Assembly: GCA_964457225.1 (NCBI GenBank)
Contig: CAYWEM010000005.1
Coordinates: 124,001 to 188,000, forward strand
Reading direction: 5' to 3'
From: CAYWEM01 sp964457225
GTDB lineage: Bacteria > Acidobacteriota > Aminicenantia > UBA2199
DNA length: 64,000 nt
Positions within the stretch are counted from its first letter, which is position 1; each line of letters begins with the position of its first letter. Positions 24,630 through 33,059 of the stretch are shown piece after piece. Under the pieces are notes generated by a model. That model was not told where the DNA came from, did not search any database, and saw nothing but the letters and a program-made list of their open reading frames with translations. Made by a program: the position numbers and the translations under genes.

Positions 24630-25760
24630 ATGATAAAAAAAACCATCATTCTGCTGGTCGTTTTTTCACTGATCGGCCTGGTCCCGGTCATGCTGGATGC
24701 GGCCAAGGAAAAGCCGGTTTCCAAGGAAGCCCAGAAGAAGATCAAGGAAGCCGACAAGGCCATGAAGGCCAACGATTTTGACAAGGCCGAGGCTCTCTGG
24801 CAGGAAATCATCGAGATCGAGCCCGAAGTCGCCGCCGCCTATTTCGGATTGGCTTTCATCCAGAGAAGCCGCAACCAGATCGACGATGCGGTCGAGAACT
24901 TCGCCAAGGTACTCAGCCTGAAGCCCGATTACCAGAATGCCCTGGAAAACTTCAACGACACTCTTTTCCGTGAAGCGGGCAAATTGATGCAGACCGGGAA
25001 AGCGGCCAAGTCAAATGAATTCCTGCTGCAACTGCTGAATCACCCCTTGAACACCGACCTGCCCGCCGACCTGCTGATCGATGTCAACTACAAGGTCGGA
25101 GCCAATTACTTCAGCCTGCGCAAGTACGCGGAATCGCTGGAATACATGAAAAAAGTAGAGGCCGCCGGTGCGGATAATCCCAATTACCGGGAATACTACG
25201 TCAATGCCATTTACATCAACGGGCTGAACCACGGCGCCCTGAAAAACGTGGCCGAAGCCAATGAATACCTCAAGAAATTCATCGACCTGCATGCCGGCCA
25301 GACCGAGAATCCTTTTCTCCCCCTGGCCAATTACATCCTGGCCTCGGTCAATTTCGAAGCTCTCAAGGAAGAAACCGACAAGTTCGACAAGAAACTGGAA
25401 GACGTCAACACTGAAATCGACAAGCTCAACCAGGACACCAGGATCAGGCCCCGGGACCGGGAAAACAAGGCCAATGAACTGAAGGACAAGATCAGCACCA
25501 TCAAAAAGGAAAAGATCTCCGTGGCCAAGGCCGGGGAAGCGGGAATCATGCCTTACGCCAAGCGGGCCGTTGAGTTGAAGGACGACCTGGTTGACGCCTG
25601 GGTCATCATCGGCAACTTCCAGTATCTCTGCCATGACCTGGATGCCGCCCTGGAAACTTACAAAAACCTGATCGCCAAGTTCCCCAATGCTGATGACATC
25701 AACGCTTACAAGGCCTTCCTCAAGGATATCGAGAAAGAAAAGGCCGCTGAAGCCAAGTAA
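24630..25760 (+). CDS. Exported TPR-repeat protein
   Basis: A 376-residue protein with signal peptide (KKTIILLVVFSLIGLVPVML) and a lysine-rich helical body. TPR units are clear at DKAEALWQEIIEIEPEVAAA, DDAVENFAKVLSLKPDYQNA and DAALETYKNLIAKFPNADDI. A coiled-coil insertion lies at about residues 250-300 (DKFDKKLEDVNTEIDKLNQD). Such proteins act as scaffolds for protein complexes in the periplasm; no enzymatic motif is present. It forms a single-gene unit with its own promoter and a very strong terminator, which suggests high expression. Confidence 0.82.
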   Translation: MIKKTIILLVVFSLIGLVPVMLDAAKEKPVSKEAQKKIKEADKAMKANDFDKAEALWQEIIEIEPEVAAAYFGLAFIQRSRNQIDDAVENFAKVLSLKPDYQNALENFNDTLFREAGKLMQTGKAAKSNEFLLQLLNHPLNTDLPADLLIDVNYKVGANYFSLRKYAESLEYMKKVEAAGADNPNYREYYVNAIYINGLNHGALKNVAEANEYLKKFIDLHAGQTENPFLPLANYILASVNFEALKEETDKFDKKLEDVNTEIDKLNQDTRIRPRDRENKANELKDKISTIKKEKISVAKAGEAGIMPYAKRAVELKDDLVDAWVIIGNFQYLCHDLDAALETYKNLIAKFPNADDINAYKAFLKDIEKEKAAEAK

Positions 25761-25784
25761 AATCAACAAACTGAATTAAATTGA

Positions 25785-25823
25785 GGCCGGGCCGGAGAAC
25801 TTTTCTCCGGCCCGGCCTTTTTT
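25785..25823 (+). terminator. Strong rho-independent terminator
   Basis: A perfect 15-base-pair stem (25785-25799 and 25803-25817) with loop CTT, followed by six T residues. It ends the TPR protein transcript; the next promoter begins just after the T tract. Confidence 0.95.
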
Positions 25824-25824
25824 C

Positions 25825-25853
25825 TTGTCTCGAACCCGCCTTTCATATAGAAT
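25825..25853 (+). promoter_or_regulatory. Predicted htpX promoter
   Basis: TTGTCT (25825-25830), 17 bases, TAGAAT (25848-25853), directly behind the preceding terminator and 35 bases before the ATG of htpX. Confidence 0.5.
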
Positions 25854-25887
25854 AATAAACAACATCATATCCGGAGGAATAACTACG

Positions 25888-26769
25888 ATGATCAAGCGCG
25901 GTTTTCTTTTTTTGACCGTAAATCTGCTCATCCTGGCCACCATTTCCATAGTCATCAATCTGCTGGGCATCAGGCCCTATCTCCACCAGCAGGGGATAGA
26001 TTACGTGCCCCTGCTGATCTTCTGCCTGATCTGGGGGTTCGCCGGTTCCTTCATTTCCCTGGCCTTGTCCAGAGTCCTGGCCAAGAAGATGATGCGGGTG
26101 CAGTTGATTTCACCGGATACCCGTGAACCGGAACTGCGCTTCGTCCTGGAAAGCACCCACGAGGCCTGTCGCCGGGCCGGACTGCAGGTGATGCCCGAGG
26201 TGGGGGTTTACCAGAGTCCGGACCTGAACGCCTTCGCCACCGGCCCGACCAGGAACAGATCGCTGGTGGCGGTCTCCAGCGGCCTGCTGCAGCGGCTCAG
26301 CCGTGAAGAATTGCGGGGCGTGCTGGCCCACGAGGTTTCACACATCGCCAATGGCGACATGGTGACCATGACCCTGATCCAGGGCATCGTGAATTCCTTT
26401 GTCCTCTTCCTGTCAAGGATCATCGCCTTCGTCCTGTCACAGTTCGTCAACGAAAGAATGCGGCCCCTGGTGCATATCGTAACCATAATCGCACTGGACA
26501 TCCTGCTCTCGATTCTCGGTTCGATCGTGGTTTTCTACTTCTCCCGGCAGAGGGAATACCGGGCTGATGCCGGCGCCGCCAGGCTGAGCGGGCGGGAATC
26601 CATGATCGCCGCCCTGAAGAAACTGCAGAGTACTTACCAGCTGGCTGCGGCCGGCCGGCAGCCCTCACTGGCCACCATGAAGATTTCCGGCAAAAGTACC
26701 GGTCTGGGCGCCCTGCTGGCTTCGCATCCGCCCCTGGCCGAGCGCATCGCCCGCCTGCAGCAGTCCTGA
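25888..26769 (+). CDS. htpX: HtpX-type membrane zinc protease (M48)
   Basis: A 293-residue inner-membrane M48B peptidase. Two N-terminal membrane helices (LFLTVNLLILATISIVINLL and YVPLLIFCLIWGFAGSFISL) precede the conserved SPDLNAFATGPTRNRSLVAV segment and the zinc motif H148-E-V-S-H152; two more helices follow, then the third ligand region REYRADAGAARL. HtpX cleaves misfolded membrane proteins at the cytoplasmic face together with FtsH. The ATG at 25888 has a GGAGGA site; the open frame further upstream overlaps the promoter and is not used. Confidence 0.95.
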   Translation: MIKRGFLFLTVNLLILATISIVINLLGIRPYLHQQGIDYVPLLIFCLIWGFAGSFISLALSRVLAKKMMRVQLISPDTREPELRFVLESTHEACRRAGLQVMPEVGVYQSPDLNAFATGPTRNRSLVAVSSGLLQRLSREELRGVLAHEVSHIANGDMVTMTLIQGIVNSFVLFLSRIIAFVLSQFVNERMRPLVHIVTIIALDILLSILGSIVVFYFSRQREYRADAGAARLSGRESMIAALKKLQSTYQLAAAGRQPSLATMKISGKSTGLGALLASHPPLAERIARLQQS

Positions 26770-26809
26770 TTGATCAGGAATAAAATTGCTGTTCAGCAGG
26801 CATTGTTCC

Positions 26810-26838
26810 TTGTTGAATTTTGTTTCTTGTTATACAAT
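26810..26838 (+). promoter_or_regulatory. Predicted promoter of the LemA-M48 pair
   Basis: TTGTTG (26810-26815), 17 bases, TACAAT (26833-26838), with transcription starting about 25 bases before the LemA ATG, which has a GAGGTG ribosome-binding site. Confidence 0.55.
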
Positions 26839-26869
26839 CACTTGGAAATAAACCACAACGAGGTGCAGC

Positions 26870-27457
26870 ATGGGTTTTTTAATCTTCCTTGGACTGATAG
26901 TATTCCTGGTCTTCATACTGGTTTCCATCTACAACGGGCTGGTTGTTTTGCGCAATCGTTTCAAGAACGCTTTCGCTCAGATCGACGTCCAGTTGAAGAG
27001 GCGTTACGACCTGATTCCCAACCTGGTTGAAACGGCCAAGGGTTACCTGAAGCATGAACGCGAGACCCTGGAAGCGGTGGTGGCCGCCCGCGGTCAGGCG
27101 GTGGCCGCCAGTACGGCCGCGGCCGCTGATCCCTCCTCGGCTTCGGCCATGAAACAGCTCGGCGGAGCCGAGGGCGCACTGGGCGGAGCCCTGGGCCGCC
27201 TGCTGGCCGTGGTGGAAAGCTACCCGGACCTGAAAGCCAACCAGACCATGAGCCAGTTGATGGAGGAGCTGACTTCAACGGAAAACAAGGTTTCCTTCGC
27301 CCGTCAGGCCTTCAACGACGCGGTCATGGCCTACAACAACCGGCGTGAAACCTTTCCGGCGGTAGTTTTTGCCGGTTTGTTCGGTTTTCTGCCGGCTGAG
27401 CTCTTCGAGATCACCGTGCCCCAGGAGCGCGAGGCTGTCAAGGTTTCCTTCTCCTGA
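26870..27457 (+). CDS. lemA: LemA family protein
   Basis: A 195-residue protein with one N-terminal membrane helix (LIFLGLIVFLVFILVSIYNG) and a long helical domain. The family signatures are visible: KNAFAQIDVQLKRRYDLIPN, LVETAKGYLKHERETLEAV, and near the end FNDAVMAYNNRRETFPAVVF. LemA proteins are anchored with the bulk outside the cytoplasm and are found beside M48 proteases or TPM-domain proteins; their molecular role is unclear. Here it sits 26 bases upstream of an M48 protease gene, the usual arrangement. Confidence 0.94.
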   Translation: MGFLIFLGLIVFLVFILVSIYNGLVVLRNRFKNAFAQIDVQLKRRYDLIPNLVETAKGYLKHERETLEAVVAARGQAVAASTAAAADPSSASAMKQLGGAEGALGGALGRLLAVVESYPDLKANQTMSQLMEELTSTENKVSFARQAFNDAVMAYNNRRETFPAVVFAGLFGFLPAELFEITVPQEREAVKVSFS

Positions 27458-27483
27458 GAATCACGGTATAGAAGGTTTTTCGC

Positions 27484-29379
27484 GTGGATTTCTTCCGCTA
27501 CCAGCAGGATGCCCGGCGCCGGGTCGGCCTGCTGCTTTTCTATTTCATGCTGGCTGTCGGCGGCATCATTTTGGCCGTGTACCTGGCCGTACTCATGTTG
27601 CTTGGGGGGGAGTCGTTTGCCGGATTCTGGCAGGTTGATCTCTTCATCCCGGTTGCCTTGTCGGTACTGCTGATCATCGGCCTGGGCACGCTCTGGAAAA
27701 CTTCGCGCATGGCCAGCGGCGGCTCGGCGGTGGCTGAAATGCTCGGCGGCCGGCGCATCTTTCCGGAGGGAGCCGGCCTGGCTGAAAAACGCCTGTTGAA
27801 CGTAGTCGAGGAAATGGCCATTGCCTCAGGAACTCCCCTGCCGGCCGTGTACCTGCTCGACAATGAAAGCGGCATCAACGCCTTCGCCGCCGGGTTTCAG
27901 CCTGCCGACGCCGCGGTGGCCGTTTCAGCCGGCGCCCTGCAGCACCTGAGCCGGGAGGAACTCCAGGCCGTGGTGGCCCACGAGTTCAGTCACATCTTCA
28001 ACGGTGATATGCGCCTGAATATCAGGCTGATCGGGGTGTTGTACGGCATCCTGGTCATTTCGACCATCGGCCGGATCATGTTGCGTTCCATCAGTTTTTC
28101 CGGCGGCCGGCGCAGTTCCCGCAGCGGAAAAAAAGACGGGGGGGGAGGACTGGTACTCTTCGCCCTGGCCCTGATGCTCATCGGCGCTATCGGGGTTTTC
28201 TTCGGCCGCCTGATCAAGAGCGCGGTGTCCAGGCAGCGGGAATTCCTGGCCGATGCCTCGGCCGTGCAGTTCACCCGCAACCCGGCTGGACTGGCCGGAG
28301 TCCTGAAAAAAATCGGCGGTCTCAGGGCCGGTTCGATCATAAAAAATCCCCATGCCGAGGAGGCCAGCCACCTGTTTTTCGCCAACGGGCTGGGCGGGGT
28401 GTTTTCCGGACTGCTGTCCAGCCATCCCCCCCTGGTCGACCGGGTCAAGCGATTGGAACCGAATTTTGACGGCCGTTTCAAGCCGCTTGATTCCGCACAG
28501 GCGACTGCGCCTGACAGCGGCCCGGAAGCAGTCCGACCAGGTTTCAGCCGCATATTCAAAATGGATCCCTTGGCCGTGCTGGCCACCATAGGCACCATCA
28601 GTGCCGGGCACCTGGATTACGCCCGCGGCCTGCTGCAATCGATCCCCGAGGAGCTGAGAACCAGGGCCGGGGAGGCCCATGCGGCCCAGGCCGTGGTCTA
28701 CGGCCTGCTGCTGGACCGGGAACAGGGTGTGCGCGAGCGCCAGTTAAACGAGCTGGGTCGCCGCCTTGAACCTGAGCTCTGGAGTGAACTGGGCCGGGTG
28801 CAGAAGCTGCTGGCCGATCATCCGCCGCAATGGCGCCTGCCCCTGGTCGACCTGGCCCGGACCGCTCTGCAGCAGCTTTCACCGCCGCAGAAGAAGATCC
28901 TGCTGGAAAACTGCGAAATGCTGGCTGCAAGTGATCAAAAACTGTCCCTGCCTGAATTCGTGGTGTTGACCCTGCTGCAACGCGGTTTGCTCGGGACTCA
29001 GCCTCCGGCTGCGGAAAGCAGGTTGTCAGATGAGGATTTCAGGCGTGATGCGCTGCTCTTGCTGGGTGCCCTGGCCGGCCAGGAAGAAGACCCCGAAAAA
29101 ACCGCGGCTGCTTTCAGGGCCGGCTGGAAAGAATTGGCCGGCCGCCGTGAAGAAGCACCAGCGTGGTCGATCTGTTCCATGGAGGAACTGGGCCGGGCCC
29201 TGGCCAGGCTGGCCGCCTCTGTGCCCGCCCAGAAGATGATCTTGATCAAGGCCTGCCTGGCCTGTGTTTTTAGCGACCGCCGGGTCAGCGTGGCTGAAAG
29301 CGAACTGCTGCGCGCGGTCGGTGAAATCCTGCAGGTACCCCTGCCGCCGATTCTGCCCGGCATGGAGAGTGAAAACTGA
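27484..29379 (+). CDS. M48 membrane metalloprotease with long C-terminal domain
   Basis: A 631-residue membrane protease starting with GTG. Two N-terminal helices, the segment NESGINAFAAGFQPADAAVA, zinc motif H166-E-F-S-H170 (AVVAHEFSHIFNGDM), two further helices flanking a basic Gly/Ser loop, and the third ligand region QREFLADASAVQFTRNPAGL are all present. The protease part ends near residue 335 (SSHPPLVDRVKRLEP); the remaining 300 residues are helical and carry no recognised catalytic motif, resembling the tail found in M48 proteins paired with LemA. It may process envelope proteins with LemA as partner. Confidence 0.9.
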   Translation: MDFFRYQQDARRRVGLLLFYFMLAVGGIILAVYLAVLMLLGGESFAGFWQVDLFIPVALSVLLIIGLGTLWKTSRMASGGSAVAEMLGGRRIFPEGAGLAEKRLLNVVEEMAIASGTPLPAVYLLDNESGINAFAAGFQPADAAVAVSAGALQHLSREELQAVVAHEFSHIFNGDMRLNIRLIGVLYGILVISTIGRIMLRSISFSGGRRSSRSGKKDGGGGLVLFALALMLIGAIGVFFGRLIKSAVSRQREFLADASAVQFTRNPAGLAGVLKKIGGLRAGSIIKNPHAEEASHLFFANGLGGVFSGLLSSHPPLVDRVKRLEPNFDGRFKPLDSAQATAPDSGPEAVRPGFSRIFKMDPLAVLATIGTISAGHLDYARGLLQSIPEELRTRAGEAHAAQAVVYGLLLDREQGVRERQLNELGRRLEPELWSELGRVQKLLADHPPQWRLPLVDLARTALQQLSPPQKKILLENCEMLAASDQKLSLPEFVVLTLLQRGLLGTQPPAAESRLSDEDFRRDALLLLGALAGQEEDPEKTAAAFRAGWKELAGRREEAPAWSICSMEELGRALARLAASVPAQKMILIKACLACVFSDRRVSVAESELLRAVGEILQVPLPPILPGMESEN

Positions 29380-29425
29380 GCCTGCCCGTCCGAATTCATC
29401 CTTTTGTTCAATCCATTGAAAAGAA

Positions 29426-30151
29426 GTGCATATAACCCGGATTAACCAACTGCTCGAGGCCCTGGCCGAGGGCCGTGAACTGGGCCGGGTTCTGATCAGC
29501 GACCGTCGGCGCGGGCCGGAAATTGAAAGGCTCAAGGAATTGTGCCGCGAACGCGGCATTCCCTTTCAGTTCGTCCCCCAGCGCAGCCTGGATCGCCGGG
29601 CCGGAACGCAACACCAGGGCGTTTTCGCCGAAACCATGCCCGTGCCCTGCCGGGATCTTGACTGGCTTTTGGCCAATATCAAATCCGGCCTGGTGCTGGT
29701 GCTGGACTCAATTGAAGACGCCGGCAACCTGGGGGCCCTGGCGCGCAGTGCCGCCGCCGCTGGTGTTGACGGACTGATTTTCGCCGACCGCGGCAGTGCC
29801 CCGGTGAACGACACCACCATGGCCGCTTCGGCCGGGGCCCTGGCCCGGGTCAACCTGGTGCGCTCCCTGGGACTGGCCCGGGATCTGGAGCAACTCAAGA
29901 AAAACGACTTCTGGATAGCCGCCGCCGTGGCCGGAGACGGGCTGGCTCCCTGGGATTGCGACCTGCGCGGCCGCCTGGCCCTGGTACTGGGGAACGAATC
30001 GCGGGGAGTCTCCCCCCTGTTGCGCAAGCGGGCTGATTTTCTTTTGACCATTCCCCTGGCCGGCGGGGTGGAGTCACTCAACGTCGCGGCCGCGGCCGCG
30101 GTACTGCTCTTTGAAGCCCGCCGCCAGCGCCGTCCTGTTGATGTTAACTGA
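29426..30151 (+). CDS. rlmB: TrmH/SpoU-family rRNA 2'-O-methyltransferase, RlmB-like
   Basis: A 241-residue SPOUT methyltransferase with a GTG start. The N-terminal substrate domain (INQLLEALAEGRELGRVLIS and the HQGVFAE turn) matches RlmB/TrmH. The three SpoU motifs are present: motif 1 LDSIEDAGNLGALARSA, motif 2 LALVLGNESRGVSPLLRK and motif 3 IPLAGGVESLNVAAAAAVL, which together form the deep-knot S-adenosylmethionine site. The likely target is a 23S rRNA guanosine (Gm2251 in E. coli numbering), but substrate is inferred from family. There is no clear Shine-Dalgarno sequence before the GTG. Confidence 0.88.
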   Translation: MHITRINQLLEALAEGRELGRVLISDRRRGPEIERLKELCRERGIPFQFVPQRSLDRRAGTQHQGVFAETMPVPCRDLDWLLANIKSGLVLVLDSIEDAGNLGALARSAAAAGVDGLIFADRGSAPVNDTTMAASAGALARVNLVRSLGLARDLEQLKKNDFWIAAAVAGDGLAPWDCDLRGRLALVLGNESRGVSPLLRKRADFLLTIPLAGGVESLNVAAAAAVLLFEARRQRRPVDVN

Positions 30152-30234
30152 AACAGAAACTTGATTTTGCCCGGGCTTGACTTTTTTTACTCCGACGGCA
30201 AAAATACGACCAATGAAAACCAAAGGAGAACAGC

Positions 30235-30738
30235 ATGATGAAGAAACTCTTCACAGTACTGATCTGCACCGTCTTTTTGTTTTTTGCCGCCTGCGGGGGC
30301 GGGGGAGAACAGGCTGAATCAAAATCACCCGGAAAAAGCGCCAGTCCCGAGGAACTGGGCCAGAAAACAGCTTCATCCTACCTGGAAACCCTGAAGCAGG
30401 TAGTGGCCATGCTCAATGACCGCCTGCCGGCCGAAGAGCTGCGGGCCATGCTGACTGACCTCAAGAACTGGACCATCGAACTGATGGTCGGCCTGGGACG
30501 CGAGCGCGAAGCACTTTCGCCAGAGGCCAGGGCCGAAGTCGATCGGGTGATCAGGATAGGCATCAGCCGGGTGCCGCCTGACCTCTTCAGCCAGTACCAG
30601 GAGGGCCAGGCCCATTACCGAGGGGACAGCGAGCTTTTCAGACTGATAGCCGATTTCAACATCATCACCCAGTACGCCAATTTCGACCTGCTCAAAAAAC
30701 AGGCTCCGGCCGAGGCCGCCCGCCTTGGGATCGAGTAA
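30235..30738 (+). CDS. Small lipoprotein, unknown
   Basis: A 167-residue lipoprotein: signal peptide MMKKLFTVLICTVFLFFAAC with lipobox F-A-A-Cys20 followed by a Gly-rich linker (GGGGEQAES). The rest is helical with no recognised domain (segments VVAMLNDRLPAEELRAML and FNIITQYANFDLLKKQ). The ribosome-binding site AAGGAG is well placed. A weak TTGACT with AAAAAT 17 bases later (30177-30205) may be its promoter. Confidence 0.7.
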   Translation: MMKKLFTVLICTVFLFFAACGGGGEQAESKSPGKSASPEELGQKTASSYLETLKQVVAMLNDRLPAEELRAMLTDLKNWTIELMVGLGREREALSPEARAEVDRVIRIGISRVPPDLFSQYQEGQAHYRGDSELFRLIADFNIITQYANFDLLKKQAPAEAARLGIE

Positions 30739-30790
30739 TCTTCGATAGTTGTATTGCCGAGCTTGAGTTGATCGGATTGGCGAAGCTGTC

Positions 30791-31249
30791 ATGAAAGCCT
30801 TGATCGCTGGAATAACTGTTTTACTGCTGGCCGGTTTCACTGTGTTTTTCATCAAGAGCCGGGGCGGCGAGATGGTCATGAACACGGAGCTCGATGAAAA
30901 GCTGGTTCAGCCTTACGTCTCCCTGAGCGCTGCCGGGGAGTACCAGCAGGCCTACAAGCTGTTGAGCAAAGATTACCGCAAGGAAGTTTCCCTGGAAGAA
31001 TTCAGCCGCGGCCACCTGAAGCGCAAGCAGGAAAAAGGAGTAATCACTTCGATAAGGATGATCAGGGACGAGGTGCTCTACAATCTCTTTTCCAGCCGCC
31101 GTAACGTTCGGCTTTACTACGAGATATACTATGGGGAAAAGCGCGAAACCGGCTGGATTCAGTTGACCGAGGATGAAAAGGATTTTTTTACCATAGACGG
31201 CACTTACCGGGAAACGGCTTCCGGTTCGCTGGAATTCGTACTTTGGTGA
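30791..31249 (+). CDS. Anchored small protein with NTF2-like pattern, unknown
   Basis: A 152-residue protein: one N-terminal helix (ALIAGITVLLLAGFTVFFI) anchors a domain containing PYVSLSAAGEYQQAYKLLSK and a C-terminal antiparallel sheet (VRLYYEIYYG, GWIQLTEDEKDFFTIDGTYR). The order helix 'uptake of A-x-x-Y-L-S' followed by a curved sheet resembles NTF2-like/DUF4864-type domains, but this is a pattern guess. It follows the small lipoprotein gene after 52 bases and may share its transcript. Confidence 0.62.
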   Translation: MKALIAGITVLLLAGFTVFFIKSRGGEMVMNTELDEKLVQPYVSLSAAGEYQQAYKLLSKDYRKEVSLEEFSRGHLKRKQEKGVITSIRMIRDEVLYNLFSSRRNVRLYYEIYYGEKRETGWIQLTEDEKDFFTIDGTYRETASGSLEFVLW

Positions 31250-31322
31250 ACAGGGCTTGCCGGGCTGAGTCCGGGCCTCTGGTATTCTCGGCAGGTACTT
31301 TTCTTCAGCCCGGGGAGGTGTC

Positions 31323-31346
31323 ATGAATTCAAGGAGTCTGATATGA
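31323..31346 (+). CDS. Possible seven-codon upstream ORF
   Basis: ATG at 31323 with a strong GGGGAGGTG site opens a short frame (Met-Asn-Ser-Arg-Ser-Leu-Ile-stop) whose TGA overlaps the ATG of the next gene at 31343. The coding stretch itself contains the AAGGAG site of that gene. It could couple or attenuate translation, or be chance. Confidence 0.3.
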   Translation: MNSRSLI

Positions 31347-31924
31347 AAACCATCGTACTGATTTTGCTGGTTTGCCTTTTCAGCCCGCTCCAGGCGGAAC
31401 GCGAAGCAGTAGATCCGCAGGGAGAATTCTGGGAAAACCTTTTAAAACAATGTGGACTGGCCTTCCAGGGCCGCCTGACTGAAAGAATACCTGAACAGGC
31501 GATTTTGCAGGGGCCTGAAGTACTGGTCGCGCATTTTCGCCGATGTGAAGCCCTGACTATAAGAATTCCCTTTCACATTGAAACTGAAGCCGGGGCTGAG
31601 TGGGACAGGTCCCGGACCTGGGTTTTGATCCGCCATCAGGATCGGCTGGAACTGCGCCATGATCACCGCCGGCCGGATGGAGTTGAAGACGAGGTCACCT
31701 GGTATGGAGGCTTTACCGAAACTCCCGGCTCGGCGAACATCCAGGAATTCGTCTATTACGGCCGCCAGGATCCCGCCGGTCGGAAGCTGGGCTGGAGAAT
31801 CGAGATACATCCCGGGAAGTGCTTTGTTTACGGCACTTTTCGCAGCGAAGACTGGACCTGGAGGCTGGAATTTGATTTACAGCGGCAGGTAGTTCCACCC
31901 CCGCCGCCCTGGGGACACGAATAG
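31343..31924 (+). CDS. Conserved secreted protein of unknown function
   Basis: A 193-residue protein with signal peptide (KTIVLILLVCLFSPLQA). The mature sequence starts with FWENLLKQCGLAFQGRLTE and contains RRCEALTIRIPFHIETEAG, SRTWVLIRHQDRLELRHDHR and a Pro-rich end (VVPPPPPWG). I recall this exact arrangement, including the paired cysteines and the 'D-R-S-R-T-W' strand, from an uncharacterised secreted family common in Bacteroidota. It looks like a beta-rich single domain; no function is known to me. Confidence 0.75.
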   Translation: MKTIVLILLVCLFSPLQAEREAVDPQGEFWENLLKQCGLAFQGRLTERIPEQAILQGPEVLVAHFRRCEALTIRIPFHIETEAGAEWDRSRTWVLIRHQDRLELRHDHRRPDGVEDEVTWYGGFTETPGSANIQEFVYYGRQDPAGRKLGWRIEIHPGKCFVYGTFRSEDWTWRLEFDLQRQVVPPPPPWGHE

Positions 31925-32108
31925 GCGAAATCCAGTTATCTTGTTGATGATCATGTTAAACCAAGACTTGCCAGGGGCGAGTCGATTTAATAGTGATCGA
32001 TTTATGGACTTTCCTTTATTAATCCGGGCTGGAATGATTGGTCAAGATCAAAACCGAAAGCCCGGCTCTGCATTGCGGAGAACCAGTCTTCTGATCAAGG
32101 AGAATAAC

Positions 32109-33059
32109 ATGAAACAATGCTTAAGATCCCCGGCTGTATTCGTTCTGGCTGTCCTTTTTGCTTTGCCGGCTTTCGGAGTTCCCGCCCCGGAAGCCGATCC
32201 CGCCGGGCGTCAAACCATTTCCCAGGTACTGGCTTCGGCCCGGGACAGCGACTGGCGAGCCCTCAATCCGGAAAACACACTGTACCTGGATCTTGACAGC
32301 GGCAGGGTCATCATCGAGCTCTGTCCGTTCATGGCGCCTGGGCATACCGCCAATGTCAAGGCCCTGGTGCGGGAACGCTTCTTTGACGGCCTGGCCGTCA
32401 TGCGTGTCCAGGAAAACTACGTCACCCAGTGGGGTGACCCTGCCGGTGACGACCCCCAACTCAGTCGCCGGGCCATAACCGGCAAAAAGGCCCTGCCGCC
32501 TGAATTTGACCGGCCGATCGATCCCGGGCTAAATTTCACTCTCCTGCCGGACGGAGACGTTTACGCCCCGGAGGTCGGTTTCATCGACGGTTTTCCGGTC
32601 GCCCGGGACACCGAGACCGACCGCATGTGGCTCGTGCACAGTTACGGCATGATAGGGGCCGGGCGCGGCAATACCGCCGACAGCGGCTCAGGCGCTGAAA
32701 TGTACGTTGTCATCGGCCAGGCCCCGCGTCACCTCGACCGCAACATCACTCTTTTCGCCCGGGTTATTCAAGGTATGGAACTGCTGACCTCACTGCCGCG
32801 CGGCAGCGGTTCTATGGGATTCTATGAAAAAAAAGAACAGCTTGTCCCCATCCGCTCAATTCGCCTGGCGGCAGAACTCCCGGAGGCCGAACGGATCAGG
32901 CTTGAAATCCTGCGTACCGACACGCCCCTGTTCAAGCGCTACATTGAAGCCAGGCGTAACCGGGTTGAAGAATGGTTCCTGTACCCGGTGGGCCGCATTG
33001 AACTGGCCAATATTCCCATCCCGGTGCGCCGAATGCCTCTACAAGGAGAGGCGGATTGA
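32109..33059 (+). CDS. Exported cyclophilin-type peptidyl-prolyl isomerase
   Basis: A 316-residue protein with signal peptide (PAVFVLAVLFALPAFG). The cyclophilin fold is visible in YLDLDSGRVIIELCPFMAPG, HTANVKALVRERFFDGLAVM, a GMIGAGRGNTADSGSGAEMY core and the RNITLFARVIQGMELLTSLP end. A longer insert (about residues 125-190) lies between the strands. It would speed proline isomerisation during folding in the periplasm. The ATG at 32109 has the AAGGAG site; an in-frame extension back to 31941 lacks a signal peptide at its start and is rejected. The next gene overlaps by one base. Confidence 0.88.
   Translation: MKQCLRSPAVFVLAVLFALPAFGVPAPEADPAGRQTISQVLASARDSDWRALNPENTLYLDLDSGRVIIELCPFMAPGHTANVKALVRERFFDGLAVMRVQENYVTQWGDPAGDDPQLSRRAITGKKALPPEFDRPIDPGLNFTLLPDGDVYAPEVGFIDGFPVARDTETDRMWLVHSYGMIGAGRGNTADSGSGAEMYVVIGQAPRHLDRNITLFARVIQGMELLTSLPRGSGSMGFYEKKEQLVPIRSIRLAAELPEAERIRLEILRTDTPLFKRYIEARRNRVEEWFLYPVGRIELANIPIPVRRMPLQGEAD

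Noticed and set aside
31968..31996. TTGCCA as a promoter upstream of the cyclophilin gene
   Set aside because: The base hexamer at 17 bases' spacing is TAGTGA, too poor to call.
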